Below, in pieces: positions 23,261-35,750 of a DNA stretch of 64,000 bases. The position numbers and the translations under genes are program-made. Location: positions 17,866,356 through 17,930,355 of the forward strand of contig CM060950.1 in NCBI GenBank assembly GCA_030765055.1, given 5' to 3'. The notes under the pieces are model-generated. The model was not told the origin of the DNA and searched no databases. It saw only the letters and a program-made list of their open reading frames with translations. Each line of letters begins with the position of its first letter. Position 1 is the first letter of the stretch. The stretch is from Mantis religiosa. Taxonomy: Eukaryota; Arthropoda; Insecta; Mantodea; Mantidae.

Positions 23261-24201
23261 GTAAAGTCTGTTTAGTTAACTCGTGTGCACGTCGGCCGCC
23301 TCCTTTGACGAACCCTTATAATCGTTTTACAACCCCGGCCCTCCTCCTCCCAGTTCGTTCAGCAAGGTTCCCAACTTTCTCGATACGGTATGGGTATCGT
23401 ACAAGGTTTTGTCTAAATAAATTATGTTATGTCCATTATTGCAAAACTTCCTTAGTTTTGACAAGCTACAATTCTACTGGATGCAATAATAACCCTTAAC
23501 TTATTCAAAGTGCGGTATTTGAAACTCAGCTCCTTTAGGAGACCGCGCAAAGTGCAGTGCCCATAAGGAAAATCACAAATTTCTTGCAAATATGCAACCA
23601 ATTAGCCTATGATGGGCGCTCTCCCTTTTGCATAGAATCTATAAATTTCTCGGCGAATTAAATCGCATGTGAAATTATCTACGTTTCCTTTTGTTTTCAC
23701 ACTTGATCGGTGTATTTGGTATTCCTTTCGTCACAATATTTCTTACTGTATTTCTGTGAACAGCCAGAATTTATCATCAGGTTCATTGTATGACCCCTTA
23801 ATAAGACTATTTTTCAGCACATATTTATATGTGTTCAAAACAAGCGCTTGAATTTGCTTAGAAACAGTTTCCGTTATAACTTTGTTTTTTAGGCCTTTCG
23901 GGTAATATAACTCGGCCCAGTTATTCACACTATTTTCATCACTTTGATTATTTTCACTTGACTGAAAGTTATCTACTACTTCATTTGCATTTACCACTGC
24001 ATTTCCCTCACACGGTCTCCACATCGTGACACACAACGAATTTCTGCACGTAATGAAGCAGATCAACTGGAAGTTGGAACTTTGACAACTGAGACTCCAC
24101 GTGGAGTAAACATGCGACTGTCATTTCCAGAAAATCAGGGTTGTTATTGGTCCTCAACGACAGTGTTTCATTTCTGAAGTGTGGAGATAGATTTATGACG
24201 G
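23261..24201 (-). mobile_element. Element F, copy 2
   Basis: Minus-strand copy homologous over its length to 14596-15589. The 24066-23743 frame is longer than in copy 1 and includes NNWAELYYPKGLKNKVITE, VSKQIQALVLNTYKYVLK and KFWLFTEIQ. Past a frame break comes VDNFTCDLIRRE, then YLQEICDFPYGHCTL and FKYRTLN. It also stops before any DDE catalytic motif. Both copies thus end at the same point and share the same internal deletion, which indicates the family spread in this truncated form. No clear terminal repeats found. Confidence 0.7.
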
Positions 24202-25276
24202 TCATTAGTGGGTGGTAGGGCCGTTTCCGAGGCAAACTGCACTCGCGTTGACTAGACAGACTTTATACACAAACTCATTGAATGAGTTATTTGAAGTTGG
24301 TATGGAAATTCAAGAGGATAACATAAATAGAACTCCTGTAAAATTCATACGAAGGTACTTGCTAGATAGTTCTACTGTGGAATCTTCCGTCTTCACAAGT
24401 TCTACAAAGTTCCATCTCCCGAATTTTCTCTTACGTTTGTCACAAAACACGCTGGAGAACATGGGTGTGTCACGTGTGGTTAGAGGATACGAACCTCTAG
24501 AAGACAGTTCTGAAAGCAAAATCTTGTAACTGATTCCTGTTCACATTATCCTACTGTTAACATCACTTTTCGGTAGACGCGATTATCTCAAGCTCAATGT
24601 TTACTAACAAGATTTTATATTAACTACAATCGCAGTAACGACTTTAGCCCTACCGTTATACATTTGCTGTTAATACAACTACAATTAACCAAATCCATAA
24701 CTATGCGAAATGTTACATCCTACCAGCTACACTAATATGCAAAATTTGACTTTTTGTCTGGGTTTTTTATTTTAATATGTCATTTCTAATTTGAGTAACC
24801 TGAATCAGAATAAGAACTTAGTTTTTCTCCATCACGTACCAATACTTCACAGTATAAGAAGTAGTAAAATGTTAATTTTTATACTCAGCTCTATCGAATT
24901 TATGTTATATTATTAAATAAATGTTAATAAATCTACAACTGTCAACACAACACTCTTCATAATAAACTAATATTTCACATCTGTTCTAAATAATCTCATA
25001 CATTTAAACATTACACCGTTTTTTTAACACTTTGTCTTGAAATGCATGTCTTTCCATTTCCCTTATGTCCCGGTGAAATCGTTCACCTTGCTGACAACAT
25101 TGCTAATGATTAGATTAGTGAACAATAAAGAAGCATTTATATCTTAGTCTCGACAAGAAAGCAAATTAAAATGATTCAGGTACAAGAAACAAAAATAATT
25201 AATCTAGAAATTTTATGTGAACTTAGCATGATTACTTTCTTTTAAAGTTAATTAGGCAGTAGTACGACAGTGTACT
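24202..25276. other. Spacer, nothing recognised
   Basis: A 105-codon plus frame (24212-24529) overlaps a 69-codon minus frame. Neither resembles a known protein. Confidence 0.45.
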
Positions 25277-25528
25277 GCCCGCCTCGGTAGCGTAGATGGT
25301 AGCGTGCCTGCCTCACGTTCAAGAGGTCCCGAGTTCGAATCTCGGTCAGAGTGAGTTAACTGGATAACGTTTTTTATCGGCTTTCCCCTTATACTTCGGG
25401 TTTCCCCTTATCCTAATAGACGAATGTCGGGTAACCCTAAGCTCTATGGACCCTGCGCTCATTTGAGCATCATTTCACCCATTCAATTCATTGTCCAATA
25501 TGACTTAACGTTGGAGGACGTAAATTAC
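25277..25528 (+). repeat. SINE-A copy, full length
   Basis: Head GCCCGCCTCGGTAGCGTAG, B-box intact, 3' end GGAGGACGTAAATT. A short partial duplication of the TTTCCCCTTAT block (near 25384-25410) makes it slightly longer than average. Confidence 0.95.
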
Positions 25529-28459
25529 CAAAAACATTGTGTGCTACGTGAAATTAAGACTCAATGTATTGAAATCAAATTAACTGAATACATTAGATAT
25601 CATAGGAAAGTATTTAACAGTAAAAATAAGGTATTAAGGGTCAGAAAAAAATGGATTGTTGGAACTGGATGCCACTGACTAAAGTAATTGATGATTAAAG
25701 GCCAGAGGTGCGTGCATTTTTCCATAGGTATACTGCACATCGACTGTACTGTTATCGCTCGTCAGGTAAGTAAAGCCTGACCATAACAACCGCCTCACTG
25801 CGGAGGAAACAAAAGACTCGCGTTATATTGCACCTTGACCTTGCGTCTGCATACACTTGCAAGCCAATGCCTCACTTGTTCGCAGAGTACTACGTTTCGT
25901 TCTTTGGGACCTCTGCTTCCAGTGGCAGTTGTTTGCACATCTGATGGCCGTGCTGTACATCTGACGTCATTCATACTCTGTGCCCAGCTAACTTGTATCA
26001 CATGTGAGCGCACATCCCTACGTCCTTTTTAATGGTATATTTAGCAACCGTTTACACCTAGCAGCACCCCCATTTTATTTTCAGTCATAATATAATGTTG
26101 CCATGTCCCTATTAATTCAACTTCTAGAAGTGTTCCCTCATCCTGATTCTATATTCCTGATAAAAGAATCTGAACAAATTTTCATCTCATAAAATAAGCA
26201 TGCGAAACAGGATGAGACCACCAGCCGCTCGTCTCATGAATCTTACAGAGAGCGACCTTAAGAATATTGGCTATTCCTCAGTTTGCTGATTTTCACTCTA
26301 TTCATATCACATTATACTAAGTTTTATTCTGTCGCTAACACAGCAGAAAGTGTGTAGGACCCCGAGAAATGGTTTACATTTTGATTTTATTTCTAGATAT
26401 TCCTAGGCGTTCAAAACATAACAGTATCTAGAACAAACATGATTATTGAAGTGTTCACCGCAGAATAGTTGATTTTATTAACGACAGACATATAATTCGT
26501 TACAATGTACGTTTACTAATGTTTTAGCTAGTGGGAAGGGTTGCCCTTCCAAGCGGATAGGGCTTGAGCTAATTGTGGGAGGGCGTGTTTACTTACAGTT
26601 TGGCCGGCCATTCTCCGGCACTGACATTTCTCGAGAGGGGGAAGCACGCTGTTGTCAGTTCTTTTGCGGGAATTTCAAGCAGAGAAACATGCTTATTTTA
26701 AAAATTTCACGATTTGAATATTTCATGGACCAGTAGCCATATTATTATAATAGCAATAATAATAGGGCTTACAGACACTAATACTCGGAATTCACGCACG
26801 CGCAAAAGAGAAGAAAAAAAAACTTCACCAGCGCAAAGCACCAAAAGCAACCGAAGCCACGTGGTTCATATAAAATTAAACTGGCAACACGGTGTTGGAT
26901 TTGGTAGCCGCGGCAATGCTGATTGGCGCTAGCAGACAGTTTTAACTTGCTGACCACTACATCGAATGTACACTCCCCGGACTAAAAACAAAAGCAGTTA
27001 GTGCGCGTAAAAGGTGCGAAAGAACTATTCGAATAGAGTGGTGTTGTAGTGAATATGTTGCATAATAATGAAATTGCAAGTTGGATTTCAATATTTTAAA
27101 GCTAATAGTCCTATAGATTCATTCTAAAGATACTTTTGAGGACATGTTTTCAATTGCTCATTATTGTATGTTGGTACTAGCAACCCTCCCCCTCCGTCTC
27201 CTGCAACCGCGAAACGTCAGGGCCGGAGATCCAACGGCCGTACTGTAGTCTGAAGCAAGTGAGGGGTAAAGGTGCGCGACAGAGTGAAGGTACTGTTGCC
27301 GGTAATATTTGGGTTCGCTGTCGATAGTTTCGGGATTGTCATAATCCGACTCCGAGTGAAGTCTTGCAACACTGTTGACTGTTTTCCACTGCACGCGGCA
27401 CGGGTACAGCATGTGTACCACGCCCGCCATTAAAGTGTTACCTGATAGACAAGCCACCCATACCCACTAGCTAAAATGTCACTAAACGAACAGTAGGTAA
27501 TTACACTTTCCTTTTAAAGTTCCATTTAAAAATAATGACATACGGGTTCAAGTTCATACGCCATTCACAATGTGAATAAAACTCATCAACAAAACGTGTT
27601 ACAGGCCTGTGAGTGAAATGTCACCTCCGCTTCTCGAATTGTCAGACTTTTCGCTGCAAAATGATACAACGTGCCCCATTCAGGCTGTAAACGGGAGCGA
27701 CATCATACGACGTTTCCCACAGGGCCAGAATGCTTCCAAGATATCAAGAGAACTTTCACTTAGCCGTAGGACGGTCTCATCAAATGGCTAAATGGACATC
27801 AAGCGGAAGGCCCTAGCTCAAAGTAGAACGTTCCTGTTGTAAATACAAACATAGGAAGAAACCGGGACATAAGAGGAACGCTCCTCAACCGTCGATTGAT
27901 GGCAACATCTTCAAGAACATAACTTTTAAAACTGTATGTTGATCAACATTTCTAGGATTTAGAGGTGCTTTAAATGTAAATGTCTCGTCTGTATTTGGTC
28001 TTCTAAGCAAACAATGTAGTTATCAAAGCACAACGCTTTATTAACATCTAGCAATAATGGCTTTTATTTCAATTACATTCGCAGAATATAGTCTTCAAGT
28101 TAAGTATTTTAAAAGGCATCAATAACACTTTAAAAGGTTATTTTCATTAAAATTCCCGCAAGTTAGATAAACTTGTATTAACAGAGGTGTTCTGCTATTT
28201 TTCAGATGATCCTTATACTTTAGGCCAGCCTGAACTGCTATAAAATAGCTTCTCTTACCTTGTTGGTGTAATACTAACAAATTATCACTCTCATTTACAA
28301 AACATCAGTTCGACACTAGCATATCTCTTAAAGCAGTTTCTTAACTACCCTTTAGGGTATAATAATACAACGGATTCTATGTATTGAGAATGAAGAATAC
28401 CAAGTAACATCTAAAGTCTAACAAGATTATTAAATGTTTTGTAGTATTCCAAATAAATA
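25529..28459. other. Long stretch without a recognised gene
   Basis: Contains GC-richer patches (25790-26030, 26540-26660, 27170-27440). A short peptide at 27690-27780 (DIIRRFPQGQNASKISREL, then SLSRRTVS) looks like a helix-turn-helix of the homeodomain-like transposase type. No catalytic region follows it. The 98-codon minus-strand frame at 27161-27457 has no similarity I recognise. Confidence 0.4.
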
Positions 28460-28469
28460 AAATGAGCCA

Positions 28470-29450
28470 TGCTGGAAACCCTAAAAAAATCGTCTTCTTG
28501 CTCCTTTCGTGCATTAGGCCATTGACCTGTTCTAGTCTCACTTCCACCTTAATATTGGTTTTTCTATTATCTCCCTTTAGGTTTGTACTCTACCATCCTT
28601 TTTGGTAGCCTACTTTAAACCATTCCACTGAGATGGTCTTTCCATTTATGTTTTATTATTCTCTATGATATCACTTCTCTCACTTCTTCATTAATTAATC
28701 TATCCCATCTTGTTTCTCCCTTAACTGCTCTCAAAAATTTCACCTTAGCTGCTTGAATACAATGTTTATTTTTCTCTTAAAACACAACTTTCACTCCCAT
28801 ATAAAACTACGGGGAAGGCCATAACTTTATAAAAATTAAGTTGTGTTCTTTCGCTTGTGATTTTTATACTTCTAATACTTCCACTATATATGTTGGTACT
28901 TATGAATCGTATTGTGTGAATCATTATCACATTTAGCACATCCAAGATAACTATAATTAAACACCTCCATGATTATTTGATCTTTCACATTACTTACGCT
29001 CTTACTGGCTGTGTTTCTGAAAATGCAATCATTTTCGTTTTATTTATTGAAATTTTAGTTCATACTCTTTTTTTTTTTTTTTTTTTTTTTGTTATTTTAC
29101 GTCCTCCAAAGTTAAGTCATATCGGACGGTGCATGAGATGGTTGAAATACTCAAATGTTTCCAGGGTCCATTGAGCTTAGAGCTACCCGACCTCCGTCTT
29201 TAAGGATAAGGAAAACCCCGGAAAAAACTTATCCAGGTAGATCACCCTGACCGAGATTCGAACTCGGAACCTCTTGAACGTGAGGCAGACACGCTACCAT
29301 CTACGCTACCGAGGCGGGCATACTCTTCTAATATTTTATCATATCATATATGTAGCCTACTGTAAACCATTTTAGTTTTTTCTATTATACAGAGATCTCT
29401 GCATATAGTAATATATAAGTCCTGTGTTTCGATCTAAATGTATTCCTTCT
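28470..29450 (-). pseudogene. LINE reverse transcriptase remnant, split by SINE-A
   Basis: The minus strand, from 29450 leftwards, shows ILLYA (degraded YADD region, near 29410), EEYEL, then one base out of frame KISINKTKMIAFSET (about 29070-29010). VKDQIIMEVFNYSYLGC follows near 28980-28930. Further left are a decayed thumb region and C-terminal pieces with many stops. This matches a LINE reverse transcriptase block familiar from cockroach and termite genomes. SINE-A interrupts it between EEYEL and KISIN. Many frameshifts make it non-functional. Confidence 0.75.
29070..29318 (-). repeat. SINE-A copy with perfect 9-bp target duplication
   Basis: Minus-strand copy with poly-T tail (29070-29090) and intact head ending at GCGGG. 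CATACTCTT occurs on both sides (29061-29069 and 29319-29327). It lies inside the reverse transcriptase remnant, so it is younger than that LINE. Confidence 0.96.
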
Positions 29451-30465
29451 ACTTTAATATGATTTTTTCATTTTTTTTTTTGTTTGCATCGTCAATATGT
29501 ATGCCCTCAAAAATAAAAAAATAAACTTAACGATACATTGCAAACAAGTTTCCATTTTGATGACACTCTACTGACACATCAAGGTGGAAGGTTCGATTAA
29601 TAAATGAATATTATTGAACAACAGTGCTTATTAAGTATATCATATTTAAGTGTATAACATCAGTGGTGTCTGTACAATTACCAAGTATTCGGTATCCAGC
29701 CGTACGTCATGAATGAATGGCAACAACTTTAAATGCCTTTTATTGTAATAATGGTATTTTTTCCTTGACCATTAACAGGGTATTTCTACTATTATGATAT
29801 GCAATGTATTAAATTCCTTTGCTTTTGATATTGTGAATGCTGTCCTAACATAGCAGCTATTTGTATTGTATTACTGCATATTTAATATCAAAGGACCGTA
29901 GTCGTCACTCGACGCTTCTAAAATAATTATTTTCGTTTCTTGAGCCTGTAATTCCTTAATATTATCGCTTGCCTAGATCGTCTAACATGAAGGATATGTA
30001 ATGCGTCCTTACATCCTTTGTAAGATAATGTAGCAGAGCATGATCGGAATAAATTCTTTAACAAAGTACTTGACATTTATAGAGCTTCCTTTGAATGTGG
30101 GTATTTAAAGGAAAATTGTATTAATTTTGGGAGAAATGATTGACAGCTGAGGTAGGTTCCATTTGCAACAAATATTTTATAAAGCGTGTGCTAGTAAATG
30201 TCAAGCCTACAATAGCGTGCATAAGAATAACCAAGATGCCCTAAAGGCGGCTATCAGAGAGAAGTTTCATTACTTTGTACCTATAACTTTATATTTGGCA
30301 CAGATTATATAAACAATGATGCCCCCACCCAAGCGTTACATGTGATTCTATTCACGTTTCACTGCCATTTTTTGTCCACCAATAGCACAGTTTAACGATT
30401 TCAGCCATCCTAAGTAAAGAAACCCTGTGTTGTTGATTAAGCTTATGTTTGTAAACAAAGCAAGG
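29451..30465. other. AT-rich spacer, nothing recognised
   Basis: No supported feature. Confidence 0.5.
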
Positions 30466-30621
30466 CCCGCCTCTGTAACGTAGGTGGTAGCGTGTCTGCC
30501 CCGTGTTCAAGAGGTCCCGAGTTCGAAAGTCGGTCAAGGTGAGTTATTTGAATAAGATAATTTCCGAGATGATGATGTTGGTTATCATTTTACGAATTTC
30601 AATCATCGTCCATAATGACTT
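30466..30621 (+). repeat. SINE-A copy, large internal deletion
   Basis: Head and B-box region (30466-30545) join directly to a 3' piece (ATTTCAATCATCGTCCATAA). About 90 bp of the body are missing. Confidence 0.85.
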
Positions 30622-30986
30622 TTGGTCCACTACTCAATCGAAACAGAATAAGTTTTTCCATTGGGGTTATGAAATAGACTTTGCAATATTTGTCTGTGTA
30701 GTTTTACTGAAAAATTCCTTTTTTAAAACTTCGAAGTTATCTAATGGCTGTCATATCATATGTGCAGCCAGGGAAGCATGCAACAATCTATTCTTATAAC
30801 ATCTATGCAATAAGACCTAACAATCAGATGAAACTTCCCGCGGGTATCATTGAAATTTGTCTTAAAAATAGTACATAAGATAGGCACAGAATAACTCAGC
30901 CTTGTGACACTTCAAATCCACACTATAGCAATTTTTTTCACTTTAATGTTACTAATACAAAGATAAGACCACTTAAGTAGTGCATA
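30622..30986. other. Spacer, nothing recognised
   Basis: No supported feature. Confidence 0.5.
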
Positions 30987-31408
30987 ACAGAGCGTTGAGA
31001 CGTATTGACGTTCATTGACAGAACGCTACATCCGTCTGTTATCTTGTTTACTCAAAGAGCGAAATATTACTAAGCTGGCGTACAGTAAGTGAAGAAACAC
31101 AAACAGAGCAGTTCGGGAGTTGTGTGTATGATATGAAGCGTTAGTACACTAATTATTATACACAATACAAATTACCACTGTCGCTTGACATAAAGGGATT
31201 TTGATTCGCTCTTCTTTTTCTTTGTCACAATATTCAATTACATTATACACGATTTCTCGCGCCTTCTTATGTATGAAGTTGTTGTCCTGAAGACATGGTT
31301 GGTACTGAACAGAGTGCACACACACTGTCTCACCGTGTATGTGCGATAGGCTTGCGTAAACATCTCCGTTGTTTCACCTATTTTCCGATATGCTTCCACA
31401 CTTGGCCA
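30987..31408 (-). mobile_element. Element E, copy 2
   Basis: TA flanks at 30985-30986 and 31409-31410. The minus strand reads MSSGQQ near 31297. After one frame break come ARE, IVYNVIEYCDKEKEE and IKIPL, then ATV followed by GTAATT, which resembles a splice donor. The same exon is seen in copies 1, 3 and 4. The rest of a transposase is absent. The ends match the consensus CATGGCAAAGCGTGGAAGC only partly. Confidence 0.7.
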
Positions 31409-31460
31409 TACAGAAACATGAACATAACACTCCACCGAACGGCAGCAGGAAGTATGTAGG

Positions 31461-31701
31461 GGCCCGCCTCGGTAGAGTGGTGGTAGTGTCTGCCTCACGT
31501 AGAAGAGGTCCCGATTTCGAATCTCGGTCAGGGCGAGTTACCTGGATAAGGTTTTTTCCGGAGTTTCCCCTTATCCTGAAAGACGAATGTCGGGTAACTC
31601 TAAGCTCTATGGACCCTGGGCTCATTTGAGCATCATTTCATCCATTCCATTCATCATCCGATATGATTTAACGTTGGAGGACGTAAATTACACAAAAAAA
31701 A
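31461..31701 (+). repeat. SINE-A copy with 11-bp target duplication
   Basis: AAGTATGTAGG at 31450-31460 and again at 31702-31712. Full-length copy with an A-rich tail, inserted about 40 bp beyond element E. Confidence 0.96.
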
Positions 31702-31712
31702 AAGTATGTAGG

Positions 31713-32877
31713 AAGATCTTTCAAGGCTTAACTAAAATATACTTACAAGTTCCCATTCTTGCTTCTTAAAATTTTGGAAATATTTATAATAAACCGCCTC
31801 GCAGTGTAATTACAGTCGCACGAATGATTGTATGCACACATCTGATTTTAAAGCATCCACAACCTCGCAGCCAATTTACACGGATTCTTTAGTTTTTCTA
31901 TTGCTCCACAAAATTTGCCATTCAAAGTGGCACTTTTACTGCTACGGCTTCCGAGACTAATTTTGACCACATGAACCGCTGCTTACATGATGTGTGTCAC
32001 CTATAAGCACTGAACTTGAACTACTTAGCCCTGTTTCAAGACCTTAACAACCATTCCGAAAGATAGAAGTATTGGAGAAGCTTCAAATTTGCCATAACCG
32101 ATTTGCGGAGGAACGAGTTTGTAGTTGAGGTTCTCTCCAAAATGATGCTCGATTTTATGTGCCCTCCAAATCGAAAATGCTTGACTACTTGCAATGATTA
32201 GATACAAGAGACGTATCATCCCTGTTTTGAATCATCACTCACACTGCACGTGCTTCCGGTCTCATTTTCACATGATACAAGCTGTTCATTAATTCTGCCC
32301 TTGTTAGCCTTCAACAATAAGTTCGCTTCTATTTATAGTGTATAATTTATGTTATTAGGGTGAAATGAAAGATCCTTCTCCACATGGGAATATTACGTAG
32401 CTTTGTATACTTGAGGCGCGGCGCTGGGCACGACCTGATTGTCTGGCACTGCTTTTACAAAAGCCATCAAAGCAATTTAGCAGCACTAACAGTATCGACA
32501 ACGAGAATTAGGGGGTTATACACACATCATTTCTGAAATTGCTCTCATAAACTTACTCCGCTGCCGGGTCTAATGCTGCATTACCGCTGGTAAGCCTAGT
32601 TTGGACCTCGGGCTAATTTGAGCACAACGTAACTCTGTTATCTATGTACAATGACGTGCAGAAAAAGTGGGCCATTCCCCTAGAGTGCAATAAAGGTTTT
32701 CCTTCCTTCCACACCTTCAGGAAAACTACACCCAGTCGGTGTTAGTTCCTAGGCTACTGGCCTGAAAATAACTATCAGAGGCACAAAAACGTACCAATAA
32801 ATGACGCTATAATCGATATAGATTGAAGGGATGGTTTGATACCGTCTCTGAAAATGTTTTGCTGAAATTATATACTA
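31713..32877. other. Spacer, nothing recognised
   Basis: No supported feature. Confidence 0.5.
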
Positions 32878-33521
32878 CATGGCAAAGTGTGGAAAAGTAT
32901 CGGGGAATACGTGTAACAGCGAAGCTGTTTAAGCAACCTACTGTGCATACCAAGGGGAGTCAGTGTATCTATACTCAGTTCCGATGTAATCACACCAACG
33001 TGTCATACATTGACAGGAGAGAGAAATCATATACAACGTGACTGAATATTGTAACAAGAAGAAAGCAAAGGACATCAAAATCCCTTTGTGAGAAACCGCA
33101 AAACGTACGGCTGCAGTGGTAACTTACATCTGGCTAACCTTTCATATCAGACACGCCGCTCCCAAATGTTATTTGTGTTTCACCACTTTCTGTGTGCTAG
33201 GTGATAGGTATTGCCAAACAAATTGGCATCTGGAGTTTTCAAATATCAAACTAAGGAGCCAGTAACTTAGTGATGCTTCCAATACACCTCACACCCTGGA
33301 ACTAATGACTTGTTTCCGGTGCTTAATGGAGGGTGAGAGGCTTGAGGTCGAAGACCATATTTACAACCCTTACTGGTATAGGCTCGTTCACTAGTTCCAA
33401 CGAATTTTTCGCATGCCAAATTATTTGGCAATAACTATACTAATATTCCGCTCTTCTAGTAAACAAGATAACAAGCGAATACAGCGCTGTCACTGAACAC
33501 TAGAGAAAGCGTGTGTCGTTA
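32878..33521 (+). mobile_element. Element E, copy 3, carrying a nested MITE
   Basis: Left end TA then CATGGCAAAGTGTGGAAAAG. The exon is recognisable though broken by stops: REIIYNVTEYCNKKK, IKIPL, ETAKRTAAV, followed by GTAACTTAC, a donor-like site. Homology to the other copies resumes after the nested MITE (33209-33433) with CTAATATTCCGCTCTTCTAG. The right end near 33521 is blurred. Confidence 0.65.
33209..33433. mobile_element. 225-bp MITE with palindromic terminal repeats
   Basis: Ends 33209-33229 and 33413-33433 are inverted repeats matching at 19 of 21 positions (TTGCCAAACAAATTGGCAT at the left). Each end is itself nearly palindromic (TTGCCAA...TTGGCA). The outermost bases are TA on both sides. 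It interrupts element E copy 3. The other E copies are uninterrupted here, which confirms it as an insertion. No coding capacity. Confidence 0.85.
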
Positions 33522-33611
33522 AACTTAACTTTATTCATATGATAGTTTCCATCAGAGACATGGAGAAGTTATTGGCGCATTCAGCAACAATAAGAAAACC
33601 TAGATTGAAGA

Positions 33612-33613
<2 letters not shown>

Positions 33614-33676
<63 letters not shown>

Positions 33677-33691
33677 ACACACACACACACA
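33614..33691. repeat. (AC)n microsatellite
   Basis: About 78 bp with one interruption (CACC) near 33675. Confidence 0.98.
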
Positions 33692-34439
33692 GCTTGAAAA
33701 TATAAGCTTTAATAGTATTAAAAGAATGCAACTAACTTTTAATTTTATTTATACCTTTTCATTACACCGTAATTTATTTTTTGTGCCCGAATTCAACAAA
33801 CGGTTCACCACTAGTAAACATATTGACGCCTACATTGAATTGTTACCCATCGACGGTTCGGTCAATCCAGTAGATAAAATTATGCTCAAGAAACAGAGGC
33901 GACAACGCTGTTATGAGGGTGGGACTAGATTTGTCAGTACCATGCCTTCCATTATGCAGACATAATAATTTTAATACCGGCAGAATTACATTCTGTATTT
34001 ATTAATAATCAAATAATCAATACTATACTGCTTCTATGTTAGGAAAGCAGGTTTAAATAAGCACACATTCTCTTTTGTGAAGCACCTTTGCGATAAGATT
34101 GCCTCTTGTAAGACTATGTCACATCGTTATGGATTTGCATAAAAACATCACTTATATAGTGATAAATAAGATGCATTTCGGTTGAGCCAGGTTTAGCGTT
34201 GTGTTGCAGTTTCAGTTATCATTTTACACTTAGAAGTCCTTTCTAAGTGAGTAATTTTCATTGAAGAACGTGAATCGATGCAGCAATGTCCATAAAGCTT
34301 GTATATTATTATATATAAATAAATAAATCCTGAATATCGTATCCCGGTACCTAGGTTACTACAGCAGAACATATATTCACACTTTATTTATTTTATCATA
34401 ACAAACCTTTACATTTTTAATTTATACACGATTTTAAAA
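33692..34439. other. AT-rich spacer, nothing recognised
   Basis: A 79-codon frame (33726-33965) resembles no known protein. Confidence 0.45.
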
Positions 34440-35750
34440 TTAAAACTTCTACGGCTAAAAGTAGTAGAAAACAATTGCAGCGGAGTGGAGTTGGAGACGC
34501 AGTTATTGTATTTTGTCTGGTGATTTGGTGCGGAGAGAAGAGAGCAGTTTTTGGTGATCTTGGTGTGGTAATTAGTGTGCGTGTTTTATGAGTGCTGAGT
34601 TTTGGAAATTTTTGTGGAAAGTATAACATGAGATTATTGAGCTCCCAAAAGGGAGCAAGCGATGGTGGATAATTAATGGAATAATATTTTGTGAAAATAA
34701 TAGTGTGGGTATTGTAGAGGAAGAAAGTGATTGATTTTGAAATTTAATTCTGACTTTGTAAGTTATCTTTTTGTTTGTGTGAATATCCATAACTAAATTT
34801 CAGTTGTTTCATTAATACTTAAAGGCCATTATGTTATTATTGTGTTGTTAAATATTTGAAAAATATTTAAAGTAATTGTTTGTTGAGATTGTTTTAATTA
34901 TATCACTTAACTAGTTTTGAAATTTTTGTAAATTTTAATATTTAGTGATATTTTGTTTTTCAGTATTATATATATGTATGTATGTATTATGTATATAAGG
35001 GGATAGGGGTTGATGAATAAGTCTTTATTGTATATGTGATTTTTTCTTTTTTTTTTAATTTATCTTTTTGTAAAATTTTGGGTTTTGGTGTTCAATATTT
35101 AACAATGTGGTCATATATTTTAATAGATAAGATAATGGTTATTTATAATATTCTTTGAGGATTTGTATCTGTTTAGTATGAATTTTGAGTTGTATGGATG
35201 GTATGTATTACATATATAAATTTTTATTTGAATTATATAATATGTTATTTATTATTTGCAGTATTTTGATATTAGAATGCTAATGTTAAATTAAAATACA
35301 CTGAAGCATTAGTTAAAATAGGAGAAATTTAGAGTTTGTGATGGTTACCAGTGCATAAGTTGCCGCAAGATTCCGACGGCTTTAGATAGGTAGATTCAGC
35401 ATTTGTTTGTTTTTAAATAACCGGCTATCCGGTTAATTGTTTACTGGATACCAGTAAAATATTAGTTTATGTAGTTTTGTTTTATTTTGTTAAATATTCT
35501 CGTAGATGAACATGTTTTATATAAAAGAAAGATAACGATTTTAAAACGTGGGTAAAAATAAGTTTTGTTTTTAAGGTATTATTATTACTGTATATAGATT
35601 TTTTGTTTTGTTTTTTTATATTATCTGTAGAATTATTTTTTGTAAAATTATAAAAAGTTAAATAAATGGAAAGGTTTGGAATATTTATACCCCGAAATAA
35701 GAAATTAGGTGCCGGGGTATGGTATTGCAGATTTTTATTTATTTATTTAA
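34440..35750 (+). other. Strand-asymmetric (G over C) stretch, possible transcribed non-coding region
   Basis: In 34501-34740 I count 73 G and 13 C on the plus strand, with no long plus-strand frame. Just after, 34758-34763 reads GTAAGT, a consensus 5' splice site. Beyond it the skew weakens but persists to about 35700 in very AT-rich DNA. A non-coding first exon plus intron read left to right would explain this, as would part of an unknown retroelement. No protein is supported. Confidence 0.3.

Noticed and set aside
31369..31629. Open frames of 80-100 codons across SINE-A copies (also near 7372-7680, 12970-13161, 25424-25678, 62286-62540)
   Set aside because: They recur only because the SINE sequence recurs; no protein signature.
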